NCBI RefSeq assembly: GCF_932526225.1
Contig: NC_064039.1
Coordinates: forward strand, 1,054,001 to 1,118,000
From: Nematostella vectensis
Taxonomy: Eukaryota; Cnidaria; Anthozoa; Actiniaria; Edwardsiidae
Length of the DNA stretch: 64,000 nucleotides
Direction of reading: 5' to 3'
Every line of letters begins with the position of its first letter. Position 1 is the stretch's first letter. Made by a program: the position numbers and the translations under genes. A model generated the notes under the pieces. That model made no database searches. It saw only the letters and a program-made list of their open reading frames with translations, and was not told the DNA's origin. Shown here one piece after another: positions 25,157 to 37,200 of this stretch.

Positions 25157-26579
25157 AATAAATTGTTCTTAGAACTGATTCAAGCGTTGTCCCATACAAT
25201 AACCCTTTTAGTGGGCTTCGTTCTGGATGGATTTACATGGTACTAAGGACTGTTATTTTCGGATATTTCCCCTTTCGATAGTTTCTTCTTCCGATTTTGC
25301 TACATGGACTAGGGTCCAGTCTGCCACCGAGTGTCAGCCTCGCTCTCGTGCATTTCAAAACAAAGAGTAGACGTTGATTATAAGGCGGTCCTGACTATGA
25401 GATAAATATTTATTTAAATAAAACATTAAGAAACAATAAAAAAAGCCTCTCAATAGGTTTGTTTGAAAATCCTACCACATCTTAAACATCACTTTATTTT
25501 CAAAATTGTCATGCTAGGTAAATGCAGATTGAAATATTCTGCGCGATAGTTAATTTTTTATATTCACGATTTGACCAAAGTTCCATAAAATAGAGTAAAC
25601 GAAGTAAATAAATTAATAGTCCCCTTTTTCTGAACTTAGAATAAGACCGTTCTCCTGAAGAGTTCTTACATGAAGTATTGAATTCCTATCGCCGCTGACC
25701 ACTTGTATGTAGTACGTCTGGTTGGAGCGCGAAGGTGCAAAAAATATTAAAAAACACCACATGTTTGGAAAGTGCATTTGAACCAAACCCAAGGGAATCG
25801 CCATAGCTCCACAAAACATGAGTTAAAAACCATGCTACCTTGCTGCTAGAATGGTGGGGTAAAAGTACGATTTCTTTACTTCCCGATTCGAACACACCTC
25901 CAGAACGGAGAGGACCTCCTTCAAGCGTCAGAGTACACGAGAAACTAAAAGAGAAAAGAAGCGAGGTAAGGATTACTTAAATATGTTTAAAAGCAAGTTA
26001 GGCCTTATTCATTTTGTGTTGGTTGTAATAGTATCTTATAGAGTTTGTTTGTTATTAGAACTTGTTTTGATCAGGTTGTTTTCAGACGAACTTTACAACT
26101 CGCTTTTTGGCAAATATAAGTAAGCTTAAATTAAGTTATATAATGCTCAATAATTTATCTTGTTGTCGTTGCTTGCAATTTCTTACTTTTAGATAACGGA
26201 TATATTGACCGAATTAGAGATAAATTATTTCATATAACCTTCCAAATAAAACGGGTTTTTAAATTTACTTATAGGCAATCCAACAGGTTATGTTTAAAAA
26301 CATACAGCAAAATTTCGACAGAATTCGAATAAAAATTCTATTTATATTTCTTTGATATCTCTTTGGTATCCATATACACTTTAAATACATTTCTATACTT
26401 CCAAAGGAGTAGTTTATTTCGAAACCTTTATTTTTACATTTTATCATTTATGTATGGGAAATCAGGCCTAATTTGCATATGTTGCAACATGGTCTCATAT
26501 TGAGCCCACCAATAGGGTGAGTGGAGGAACAGAGGTCACCACACTTGTAAATACAAATCGTTGAAATCTTGTTACCAGA
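25157..26579. other. Upstream region of MOB2 and flank of the hAT element
   Basis: AT-rich sequence with no supported gene. It should hold the MOB2 promoter and 5' UTR, but I see no TATA box or CpG cluster I would call. The short minus-strand frames at 25613-25895 have no recognisable product. Confidence 0.4.
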
Positions 26580-27033
26580 CAGGGGTGGATCCAGGTTTTT
26601 GAGTGAGTAGTTTCCACCGAAACACCAACAATAGGGGTGTTTGGGGGCGTGCTCCCCCAAGAAAATTTGAAATTTCAAGCTCTATAAATGCCATTTTCTG
26701 CATTTTCAGAAAAGTTAATTACCCCAAAAAGAACAAAAAAACATGCTATCATAAAGGCAAAAAAAAGTTTTATTTTGTTGAAGGTGGTACATGAAGCACC
26801 TTGCTCTACAAAAAAATATCTGGTATCCAAACCGGTGCCACTGGTCTATGTCCAATATAGCTGCCTACTAACTGTCTTTGAGCAGGAGAAGGAAAAATGG
26901 TACTTATAGATGGCAAGCCTGTGGTTGGTCCTTGGTCCAGGAGTTTTCAAGATAATAAGAAAAAAAAATCCAATATTAATATCATATGTCATATACAAAA
27001 GATATGTACAAATTATAGACAATATAATGAATA

Positions 27034-27330
27034 AAAACTCCCCTTTTTCATCCTTGGGGACTGCAGTAACTGGAGCTCTGGAGAAAAATCCAACATTGTT
27101 ATCATAATTTAAAAGAGAGAAGTACTAAATGATTATAAAAGAGGGCATAATTTGAAAAAAAACTCCCCTTTTTCATCCTTGGGAACTGCAGCCACTGGAG
27201 CTCTGGAGAAAAATACAACATTAATATCAAGTTATAAAAATGAGAAGTACTAAATGATTATAAAAAAATATATATAATTTGAAAAATACTCCCCTTTTTT
27301 ATCCTTTGAAAATGCAGCTTCTGGAGCCCA
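27034..27330. repeat. Three tandem copies of a roughly 123-bp unit inside the hAT element
   Basis: Units start at about 27034, 27160 and 27285 with 'actcccctttttcatccttg' or a close variant, followed by a 'ctggagctctggagaaaaat' block and an AT-rich tail. They lie between the transposase stop and the left terminal repeat. The third copy is the most diverged. Confidence 0.75.
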
Positions 27331-27547
27331 GGGAAATGTTTGTAAACCATTTGAGCTTAACATGAAATCCCAGTGTCAATAGAAAAATTGAAATCATCAC
27401 TAAATAAAAAAAACATCTAGAAATGACTTTTTAAGAAAGTTATACAGGCACCAGTTTGAGTTTCTGTAGCTGTTCTCCATCAGTTTAAGGGTGAGACCCA
27501 GATGGAACATAACTGACAAGCCCTCTAGAAACAGATGGTGCAAAAAT

Positions 27548-29826
27548 TTAAGTTAATATGTTTGCCATTCTCATTCTCCTAGGGTGCAATTGAGCAAATA
27601 AATCTATTATTCTGTCCAGGTCTAAATCCATGTCTTTGTGGGTATACATTAGTGCCAGCCCATTCAATCTGTCCTCAGTCATTGTGCTTCTCAAATAGGT
27701 TTTAAGATTTCGAAGGGATGAAATGGATCTCTCACAAGAAGCAGATGGAATTGGAAGTATGATCAGGATCTTTAACATGAAATAAATATTGACATATGCA
27801 TCTTTGTCAATATCCTCCAGTGTAGCCTTAGAGTGTCTGGAGTCACTTCTCCTCTGTTATCCCTCCCCTTCCATAATCTCTCCCATAATAAAAGCTCTGC
27901 CTGTAAACCTATATAATTTGGCATGTCTGTAATAGTTACAAAATTCTAAAACATTAGGCTTCCAGTCGTCAGTAGCAATCAAAACAGAGGGTATGATCGA
28001 AATACCTTTGTAGCAAATAAATACATCATCCTTGAATCTAGAATCGAGCTGCTCGAGTACATGGTCTAGAAAAACTCTGGTCAGATTTATCTTGTAATAC
28101 TCTTCAGGATTTGAATCAGGAGCATTGGGTCTATGTCTCTGTCTCTGAGCTACCCTTGGCATATCTGGTTGTACATCTACTTGTCTTGCGATAGTTACTG
28201 CATCCTGGTACAGTTCATGGTGTGTGCCATCAATGTCATTGCTCATTTCTGTGAGAACTGATATCAGAAGAGCAAGTTTTTCTTTAGCTTTCAGGATATC
28301 CATAGCTTTACTTTGCAGCTTCACTGTAAGTGGCTTAGTTAGTGCCAAAATATGTCTGACAATAACAATAGCAACAATAAAGGAAAAGTTGATAGCATTA
28401 AGTAATGATTGGGCATCTTGTCTGCTGGTAGGATTCCAGTTGGTATTTTCATGCTTGTGTCTGTTCATTGAGATATCTTCTAGTGTAGCTGTGACTGGAT
28501 GAAGAAGCTCAACTATTCGGTCCATAGCATCTATCCTTTCAATCCATCAGGTGTGGCATACATTAATTAAAGCAGTGTGTTTTTTGTTTTTTTTTGCAAA
28601 AGTTCTATGATCTTGAATTCTAAATGTTCTTGTTGCTTGGGAGAGTTGTCAAAAAATTCAAAAAGCTTTCGCACAACATCCATCATGTTTCTGACATTTG
28701 GTATTTGGCAGGTATTGGCAATACACAAATTCAGCTGGTGATTCATGCAATGGACAAAAATTGCCTTCTCGTGTTCTGCTCTGATTAACGAGGAGGCTCC
28801 ATTAAGTCGTCCAGCCATATTGCCAGTGCCATCTTAACATTGGCCATGACAGTCTTCCATCATCAATCCTAAGTCTACTACAGCTGCAGTTATAAGGTCT
28901 TTGATGGACTCTCCTGTTGTTCCCTCCTTACAAATATAAAATCCAATAAATTCTTCTCTGATGTTTTTGGTTGAGTCGAGAAATCTAATCACAACAGAAA
29001 TATTTTATTTGTTTGCTATATCAGCCGCTTCATCTGCCATTACAGAAAAATATTTACTATCTCTCATTTCCTGAGATAAATTATTTAAAATATGAGCACC
29101 AACAGTTGATATCATTTGATTCTGGATGGTCTTTGAAATGTATGTGGTATTTCTTGGTGCATATTCTAGGTGCTGCTCCAGTATATGGTCACCACTGTCT
29201 ACCCGGAATTCAAGCAGTGCCTGGAAATTACCAGCTAGGGCAGCATTAGTGGGGTCACTATTCCTCAAGTCCCTGAGTGGGATATTGTTTTTCCCACAGA
29301 AAATAATTGTTTTAAAAAGGGACCTAAGGATCTCACGGTTTCTAGCAATTTGCTGTTGAACGATGTTATTTAACTGCAGATTTATCGAGACAGCTTCTGT
29401 TCGCATCATTTTCTTAAATTCTTCTATAGCAATTATAGAAAATTTGTGAATTTCACAATTTCCTTGTGCGTGTTTTGTAAATCGCGAAGCGGCCGAAGTC
29501 CAATTTGTAAGAGACTTCAATAATTTGTCTAACTTATTAGCGTTTCGCCCACACTGAACTCAGAAACAAACACAAGCTAAGCAAAACACTCCATTGTAAT
29601 ATTTAGAGTAGGCTAGCCATGGATATTTCTTTAGCCAGTTTAAAACAAACTTGTGAGATTTTCCATTCTCTATCGACACTGGGAAATCGAAAAGCTCACC
29701 TGGTTTCCATACATTTTCGATGAATTTCAACTTGTCCTGAGGCGAATAGCTGGCGATATTGTCGAAGACTAAGCCAATGTCGTAGGGAGAACAATCCTCC
29801 TTCCGACAGACAGGAGCACGAGCCAT
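27548..29826 (-). pseudogene. Broken hAT transposase (ZMYM1/DUF4371 type)
   Basis: Reading from 29826 downwards: an N-terminal TTF-type zinc-finger region (KYPWLAYSKYYNGVFCLACVCF), a DUF4371-like catalytic region (YFSVMADEAADI, then GQC*DGTGNMAG where the family has a GQGYDGA..M motif), and an RNase H-like continuation (HCMNHQLNLCIA). The hAT C-terminal dimerisation segment (LPIPSASCERSISSLRNLKT) follows at about 27560-27770. Breaks visible: in-frame stops at 29560-29562, 29005-29007 and about 28835, a frame change between about 28530 and 28600, and another stop at 27857. The start ATG at 29826 is intact. It cannot make a full transposase, so the copy is non-autonomous and not recently active. 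Confidence 0.85.
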
Positions 29827-30401
29827 AAAGAGTAAAAACTAGTGCAAACTAGTGTTAACTAATTCCTTCGTAAACTCTGATGCAAGTACTGAGACTCCAG
29901 TGAGAGCAAATGAAAGGAGACCGTTAGGGGAGGTACAGACCGTTTTATACTTTTGTCGATAGTTTCCGCGGTGGTTTCCAAGTGAGTTAGCCAATCAAAA
30001 ATGGTTTTGAGTGAGTTCCAACACAATGAAAAAATTTCCAGCCAATCGCGCGAGGTTTTGAGTGTGTTCCAGCGCTAACTATAATAACACCTCACCCACC
30101 CCCTTGCTTGCAAATTGGTGACAATATTTTCCGATCTTATCCGACGGATTTCCGAAGGTTCCCGAAAAGTGATCGAAGCTCAAATCCAAAGCTCGTGATC
30201 CAGGGCGCATAAGAATAATAATGACGATAAGGCATCTTTGTACGTGTTTAATTTAATAAAAAGCAAAAATACAGTTGATTGAATGATTTCCACAGACAAG
30301 CCAATAGTTTCTAGGGAGATCGGAGTATTTTTAAAAAAGCCATTTAAGTTCAAAATAACTTGGTTCCGGAACTCATGTAAACTACCCTGGATCCAACCCT
30401 G

Positions 30402-31212
30402 CCAGATATGTGTTATCTTATGGCTCATGTTGCTCCAACAAAGTCCCATGCTTTGCATGAGTCCAACACAGATTTGTAAGGTGTAAAATAGTTATTTGAT
30501 CAATTAAACCTCACCTTTTCATCATAGCCAAGTTAGACTGTGTACTTGAGTATAGTTATAAAGAGAAACCCCTGTATGTCTATTTCCCATTTTTTAAAGT
30601 AGAAAATTTACCCAATTTCCTCTAGATATGGAAGAGTGGGGTTAACACTTTCAAAGAATGATCTTTCCCAACAGGGGGTGTGCTGGAATTGACAGTTTTT
30701 TTTTTACTCTGAGACTTTTCTTCACCCTTGAGGAGAGGGCAAACAAAAAAACAACCTTAGGGCAGTGGCTCATTTTCAGTTATTTAGTTGTTCCCTTTGT
30801 ACCCTGAGGGATAGGGGAATTTGATTGCTTTGTCCCGAAGGGGGACACCATGCACCATTCGTGTGGGGTTTCCAATGACTAGTGCATAATAGACTCCTTT
30901 TGTTTGATGTACAGTTTCTAGATAATGTGTTTAATCTTTTTATCCATTTTAGCACCATCCCGCTGTATTTGGACAGTGTTACTTAAGGTCACTAAATTCA
31001 GATTTCTGCTTTGGTATCTTCTCACAAAAATACTGTGTTTAAACAGGGATGGTTTGAGGCATACACTTACACTGACAATTTTAAGTTTCCTGTAAGGTGA
31101 CCCATGATAAGAAAGTTGACTATGTATTTTTAAACTTGTAAACAAACAATACACATACAAGCTTTAGCAACAAGTCTTAATAATGTTTGTCATTTTTTTC
31201 CTTTCTTTTCAG
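30402..31212. other. Upstream region of the FAR gene
   Basis: About 800 bp without a supported gene. It ends at a good acceptor (ctttcttttcag, AG at 31211-31212) eight bases before the FAR start codon. At least one non-coding 5' exon is therefore expected further upstream; I could not place it. Confidence 0.45.
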
Positions 31213-31220
31213 TTGTTGTC

Positions 31221-34200
31221 ATGGATTCCATCCAGACTTTTTTTGCCGACAAGGTTGTACTAATTACTGGAGGGACTGGATTTCTTGGTAAAGTTTTATT
31301 AGAGAAGCTGCTACGATCATGCAGGACTGTGAAGCGCATTTATCTTCTGACTCGGAGCAGAGCCGACCACACACCTCAGCAGAGGATTGACAACATGCTT
31401 CAGACAAGGGTAAGTAAAGTTCAGAATGAACTGGGTGGAGTCAAGCAAAATAAAAAAAAACCTTCAGGATCAGTTTCTACAATATCTCTTGCTTTTTGTG
31501 GTACGAAATTGTGTGCTCTGCCAGACTGTCCCTGTACCTGACCTCTGAATATTTATTTTACAAAGCTTGTCATGCTTACAGCTGTTTCAGAATGTACGAG
31601 AGAATGATCCTGATCAACTGGATAAGGTCACAGCAATTACAGGTGACATTGCTGAAGCTGACCTCGGATTGTCTCCGGAAGACATGGCTCTGATAATTGG
31701 CAGTGTACAGATTGTTTTCCATTCTGCAGCCACAGTTAGATTTGATGAGGAGCTGAGGTATGTACTGTATATCAGTAAACAGATTTACTGATATTTGGCT
31801 AGACAAAGAAATTACAATTCTGTATTTTAAAGTCATTTTCTCTGAAGACTTCACATGTTTGTTGTTATAATATTCACATCTGTAGGTTGAACCCATTAAA
31901 CTAGATAATCTAAAAAGCACAAAACCTATTCAAACCAACCCAGCATTTAGTGAGCAAACCATGCCACTGCATCTCAAGAGCAGCATACACCTATTCCAAT
32001 GAAGGTTGTCAGTGCAAATGGTGATTGGCAGTTCTATGACTGAAAGTAACCACATGTCTCGAAGAATATGGATAAATCAAAACAATTATCCATTAAAGGT
32101 TACCAATGCTTGGCTTTGACATTGCTGGACTTTATTTAACACCTTTAATTTTACGAATAATTAGTACTCGTAAGCCATTTGCCATTCGCCATTTGCACTG
32201 ACAACCTTTTGTGAAATAGGTGTATATGAATGAATGATTTGAGCCTTTTTTTCCAGGGTGTCATTACAGTTAAATGTAAAAGGAACTCAAGAAGTTATCA
32301 GGCTTTGCAAGGCCACAAAAAAACTAGAGGTATAGTAGGCATCTGGTCTATTACAAACCATAACAAAAAATCACCAAGTCACAAAGCAGGATCTAAATGT
32401 AGCTATTTAGGACCTTTTGTGATAAAAATGCAATGTATTTTGGGAAAGGTAAGGAGGACCGTTTAATTCTCTTCTTGGCTTTCTGCTGTACTGTAAGCCA
32501 TATTGTACCAATATGGAGTATCAATATGACTGTATCTGTACTGTAATAAAACTTGACTACAAGTTAAGAAAAAAAGTCCCATTGCAAGTACTTTTATTCC
32601 TCCCCGGGCATGTTTTCATTTCTCCTGAACATTGTAATTACTTCATTATTGATCCCCAGGGTTTTCTTCATTTGTCCCCAGGCGTTTGTCCATGTGTCCT
32701 CAACATATGCAAACTGTGATAGAGATGTTGTTGATGAGAAGATATACCCACCATCAATAGAGCCAGAAAAACTCATTTCATCTTTAGAGTAAGTCTCCTC
32801 TGAAGTCAGCAACTGTTGTTAAATTACAACCTCCTTTATAAGGCTAAAACCATATTTTATTATATTGAGTCTCAAAATAAACTAATACATATTTTTACTG
32901 TACCTCTATTGAGCCAGCCTGAAAATTTGATCTACTGTAAAAATGAGATCTACTGTAAGTAACTTTTAATTAAAGACAATACAAATTATAAATGGGGTAG
33001 ATGATACAATGGGCACAACAAAACGGTCTCCAAGTTAATTTGTCGTAAAATTTGACTCCAAGACACCATTGTGGACAAACACAAGTCAAGTGACATTATA
33101 CAAGTCAGCATATTTTAGCAGGAGGCCATGGTGTTTGACAAAGTGTTTTTCTGCTAAAGCAGCCAACTGGCCTTATCCAAAGGGTGGTCCTCTATACTGA
33201 TATCAGTTATCACTAATCATAATATTATGTTTAGGTGGATGAGTGATGACATGGTTAAGGCTATCACCCCATATGTGATTGACCAGAGGCCCAATACGTA
33301 CACCTTCACCAAGAGCCTTGCTGAGCATGTGTTGCTGCAGGAAGCGTCTGGGCTCCCTGTGTCGATCTTCAGGCCGTCCATCATAGGGGCATCATTCAAG
33401 GAGCCCCTCCCTGTAAGTGTAAACCAGTCCCGGTAAGTGTACACCTGTCCCTGTAAGTGTAAACCTGTCCCCGTAAGTGTACACCTGTCCCCGTAAGTGT
33501 ACACCTGTCCCCGTGGGTGCTAACCTGTCCCCGTGGGTGCTAACCTGTCCCCGTGGGTGCTAACCTGTCCCCGTGGGTGCTAACCTGTCCCTGTAAGTGT
33601 ACACCTGTCCCCGTAAGTGTACACCTGTCCCCGTAAGTGTACACCTGTCCCCGTAAGTGTACACCTGTCCCCGTGGGTGCTAACCTGTCCCCGTGGGTGC
33701 TAACCTGTCCCCGTGGGTGCTAACCTGTCCCCGTAAGTGTACACCTGTCCCCGTGGGTGCTAACCTGTCCCCGTGGGTGCTAACCTGTCCCCGTGGGTGC
33801 TAACCTGTCCCCGTGGGTGCTAACCTGTCCCCGTGGGTGCTAACCTGTCCCCGTGGGTGCTAACCTGTCCCCGTGGGTGCTAACCTGTCTCCGTAGGTGC
33901 TAACCTGTCCCTGTAGGTGCTAACCTGTCCCCGTGGGTGCTAACCTGTCCCCGTGGGTGCTAACCTGTCCCCGTGGGTGCTAACCTGTCCCCGTGGGTGC
34001 TAACCTGTCCCCGTGGGTGCTAACCTGTCCCCGTGGGTGCTAACCTGTCCCCGTGGGTGCTAACCTGTCCCCGTGGGTGCTAACCTGTCCCCGTGGGTGC
34101 TAACCTGTCCCCGTAGGTGCTAACCTGTCCCCGTGGGTGCTAACCTGTCCCCGTGGGTGCTAACCTGTCCCCGTAGGTGCTAACCTGTCCCCGTGGGTGC

Positions 34201-37200
34201 TAACCTGTCCCCGTAGGTGCTAACCTGTCCCCGTGGGTGCTAACCTGTCCCCGTGGGTGCTAACCTGTCCCCGTGGGTGCTAACCTGTCCCCGTGGGTGC
34301 TAACGTGTCCCCGTGGGTGCTAACGTGTCCCCGTGGGTGCTAACCTGTCCCCGTGGGTGCTAACCTGTCCCCGTGGGTGCTAACCTGTCCCCGTGGGTGC
34401 TAACCTGTCCCCGTAAGTGTAAACCTGTCCTTGTCACATGGATCCTAACAGCCTACGACCCTCATCATCGCTCTCCTCTCTCTAGGGTGGGGCTTGTGCT
34501 GTGGAAACCATGCCAGTTGCACCAATCTTAAAATCTAACAAACAAAGAAATTGAAAAGAGCTTGAATTACTAAAAACACCAAAAGAATGGATCAATACAA
34601 TAGGTCATGGAAGAAGGGGGAATTTTATTAAAAAAACAGATGACTTGACCAGTTAAGTATGTTTCTTCTAGGGCTGGGTAGATAACTTCAATGGACCTGC
34701 TGGCCTATTTGTTGCTGTAAGTAAATAAACAACATCCTACTTGACTATTACTTTTTAATTACTTTTTTTTATCTTTTCATGTATTAAATTAAGCTTATTT
34801 CTTTCCTGGTAGTGCATGTAATGTAACTTCTTAGAGTACTGCTCTCAATTATACAAAATTATGCACATCTGTTTTGCAAAAAGCCTACTTGGAGTAGTAC
34901 AAAAGCTCTAGAGCTAAATGCGTGTTCTGCATCATTTATTCTTTTGTTGATTTTTGTACATGCAGTACTAAATCTTTGTGCTTCTCATAGGCTGGGAAAG
35001 GCATGCTGCGGAGTATGCCTGGTGATCTAAATAGTGTGGGCGATGTAATTCCTGTCGACATAGCAGCTCACATGATGATTTGCATAGCATGGCACACAGC
35101 CCAGAAACGGTACTTGCTTATTGTATTCTATCATACTCAGTGAAGTGTGCTTTATTATTTTTTGCATGCATCTGCCCTTTGAAGTAGTGGCTGCATGAAC
35201 ATGTCACTGAATTCCATGATCAAAAGTATGTTATGATAAGTAATTTTTTGTTATGAACAGCAATTTTATAGAAATGATGTAAAGTCATAAAGTAACACTT
35301 AAAGTTAAATCTCGCTACAAACATTGTAACTTTCTGACACATATCATTCAACTGTACTTTAATGTACAGTACTAAGAGCACATGGCCTTATATGTATGAC
35401 CAATGATAATAAAGCTTGGGTGTGAATGTTAAAAGGGCTTGAAATGTAGTAATAAGATTTTGTGCTTAAATTCCATAGGGCCCCTTGTATTGCCTTTGAT
35501 TGTTCTAAGGGGCAGTTCTTTAGTAATTACTTTTGGCACATGTAAATCTCACCTTTTTTGGCTGGAGAATATCTATGCCCAAGGTGCAGTACATAAGGAT
35601 GAGAGGCAATCAACTAATAGTTAATCACCACCAAAGATGACAATCACAGTACTGTATGTTTAGATGACAATCACAGTACTGCATGTTTAGATGACAATCA
35701 CAGTACTGCATGTTTAGATGACAATCACAGTACTGTATGTTTAGATGACAATCACAGTACTGTATGTTTAGATGACAATCACAGCATTATGTGTTTCAGA
35801 TCAGACGGCATTCCTGTGTACAACTGTGGGACGGGTGTGTTAAACCCAATTACGTGGGGAGAAATATGTAAGTTTACAACCATGGAATGGGTGTGTGAAC
35901 CCAATTACACAGAGAGAAATATTTATATGAATATGTGCAACTGTTCCGTAGTGAGAAATGTTAAGACTGTAGTTCAACATTTTGTAGGCTGATGTCTTTT
36001 GGTATTATGTTAAATCCTTTGTTTCTGTTACAGCTGAAATTATGCATAAAACATTTTCGATTTATCCTATGGAGGATGTCTTTAGAAGACCAAACTTTAA
36101 TTTTGAGTCTAGCAAGTAAGTAATAGAATGATGCATTATTTTTCTGTTACCAGTACAATAACAGAAACAGTAACAGTACCAGAACGGTAGCAGTAGCGGT
36201 AACAGTACAGTAACAGTAATAGTTATATTTACAAATAATGATACTCTTTGCAAGATAAAATAATGATAACTAGGAAAGCATGGTATGTAATATATATAGA
36301 AATGTATACCAATAGGTTTTTTTTTTTTTGTAGAATGTGTGTTTTTGTGTAGAATGTATATCTATCTGTTATAGAAATGATGTGAACAGTAGCAGAGCTA
36401 AAAGAAGGGTTTAGGGGATTTAAACTCCCTTTTCTGTCTGCCAAGGGAAATTGTTTGTGCAAAAGATTACATTTTTACCAGATTACCAGAATTCCCCATT
36501 TATATGCATGTCCTTATACTGTACTGTATATCTCTATTGCTGTGTTATCCAAAGATTTTTATCTTCTTCTATAGGTTAATGTATTATTATTGGACATACA
36601 TCAGCCATCGAATCCCTGCTCTCATTGCTGACATGCTATCCATATTCATTGGGCAAAAGCCAAAGTGAGTACTTCTCTTTAGCATAAAGGAATAACACTT
36701 ATATTGTGTTTATTGTATAATACCTTATTCAAACATCATATGGTGAATAACATCATATGGTAAATAACAGTTCCAAGACCAATTGGTACTAATTATTTGT
36801 AAAATAAAAGTTAAAAGGTAGAGAACTCCAAAAAAGCCTGTAGCCAGACATTGATGGCCTTTAATGGGTTGTCGTATGATTGATCCATATCTCCTGGATT
36901 AGGCTGAAATACAATGGAGTCCCATGGTATGTTTCGGTCGTAAGAACTGCTGTTTACACTGGCAACATTTTTTTTTGTAATAGGTGTAAGTGTCATGCCA
37001 GATGCATATTGAAGTCTTTTCCTACTGTTTCCTACTATGTTTTAGTATATACCATGATTACTTTTAGAATCAAAAAGCCCAAACTGTCGCGATCTCGTAC
37101 CAGAACAATGAATACAATACTCCAAAAACTGGAAATCGACTCTGCCAAATTTTCGTCTTTAATAAGACTTCTTCAGGGCAGACTGAAGAAGGTGAATCGT

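Larger units (their letters stand above)
26580..30401 (-). mobile_element. Decayed hAT-like DNA transposon with terminal inverted repeats
   Basis: The ends are CAGGGGTGGATCCAGG (26580-26595) and, reverse-complemented, CAGGGTTGGATCCAGG (30386-30401): 15 of 16 identical and typical of hAT-type CAGGG ends. Both are flanked directly by CCAGA (26575-26579 and 30402-30406), a possible 5-bp target duplication; classical hAT elements make 8 bp. The interior carries a broken transposase of the ZMYM1/DUF4371 type on the minus strand. A 123-bp triplication lies beyond its 3' end, and 'ttttgagtg' motifs recur near the 5' end. Length is about 3.8 kb. Confidence 0.85.

Noticed and set aside
33413-34431. 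CRISPR-like array
   Set aside because: Units are contiguous 20-bp repeats without unique spacers, in a eukaryotic intron.
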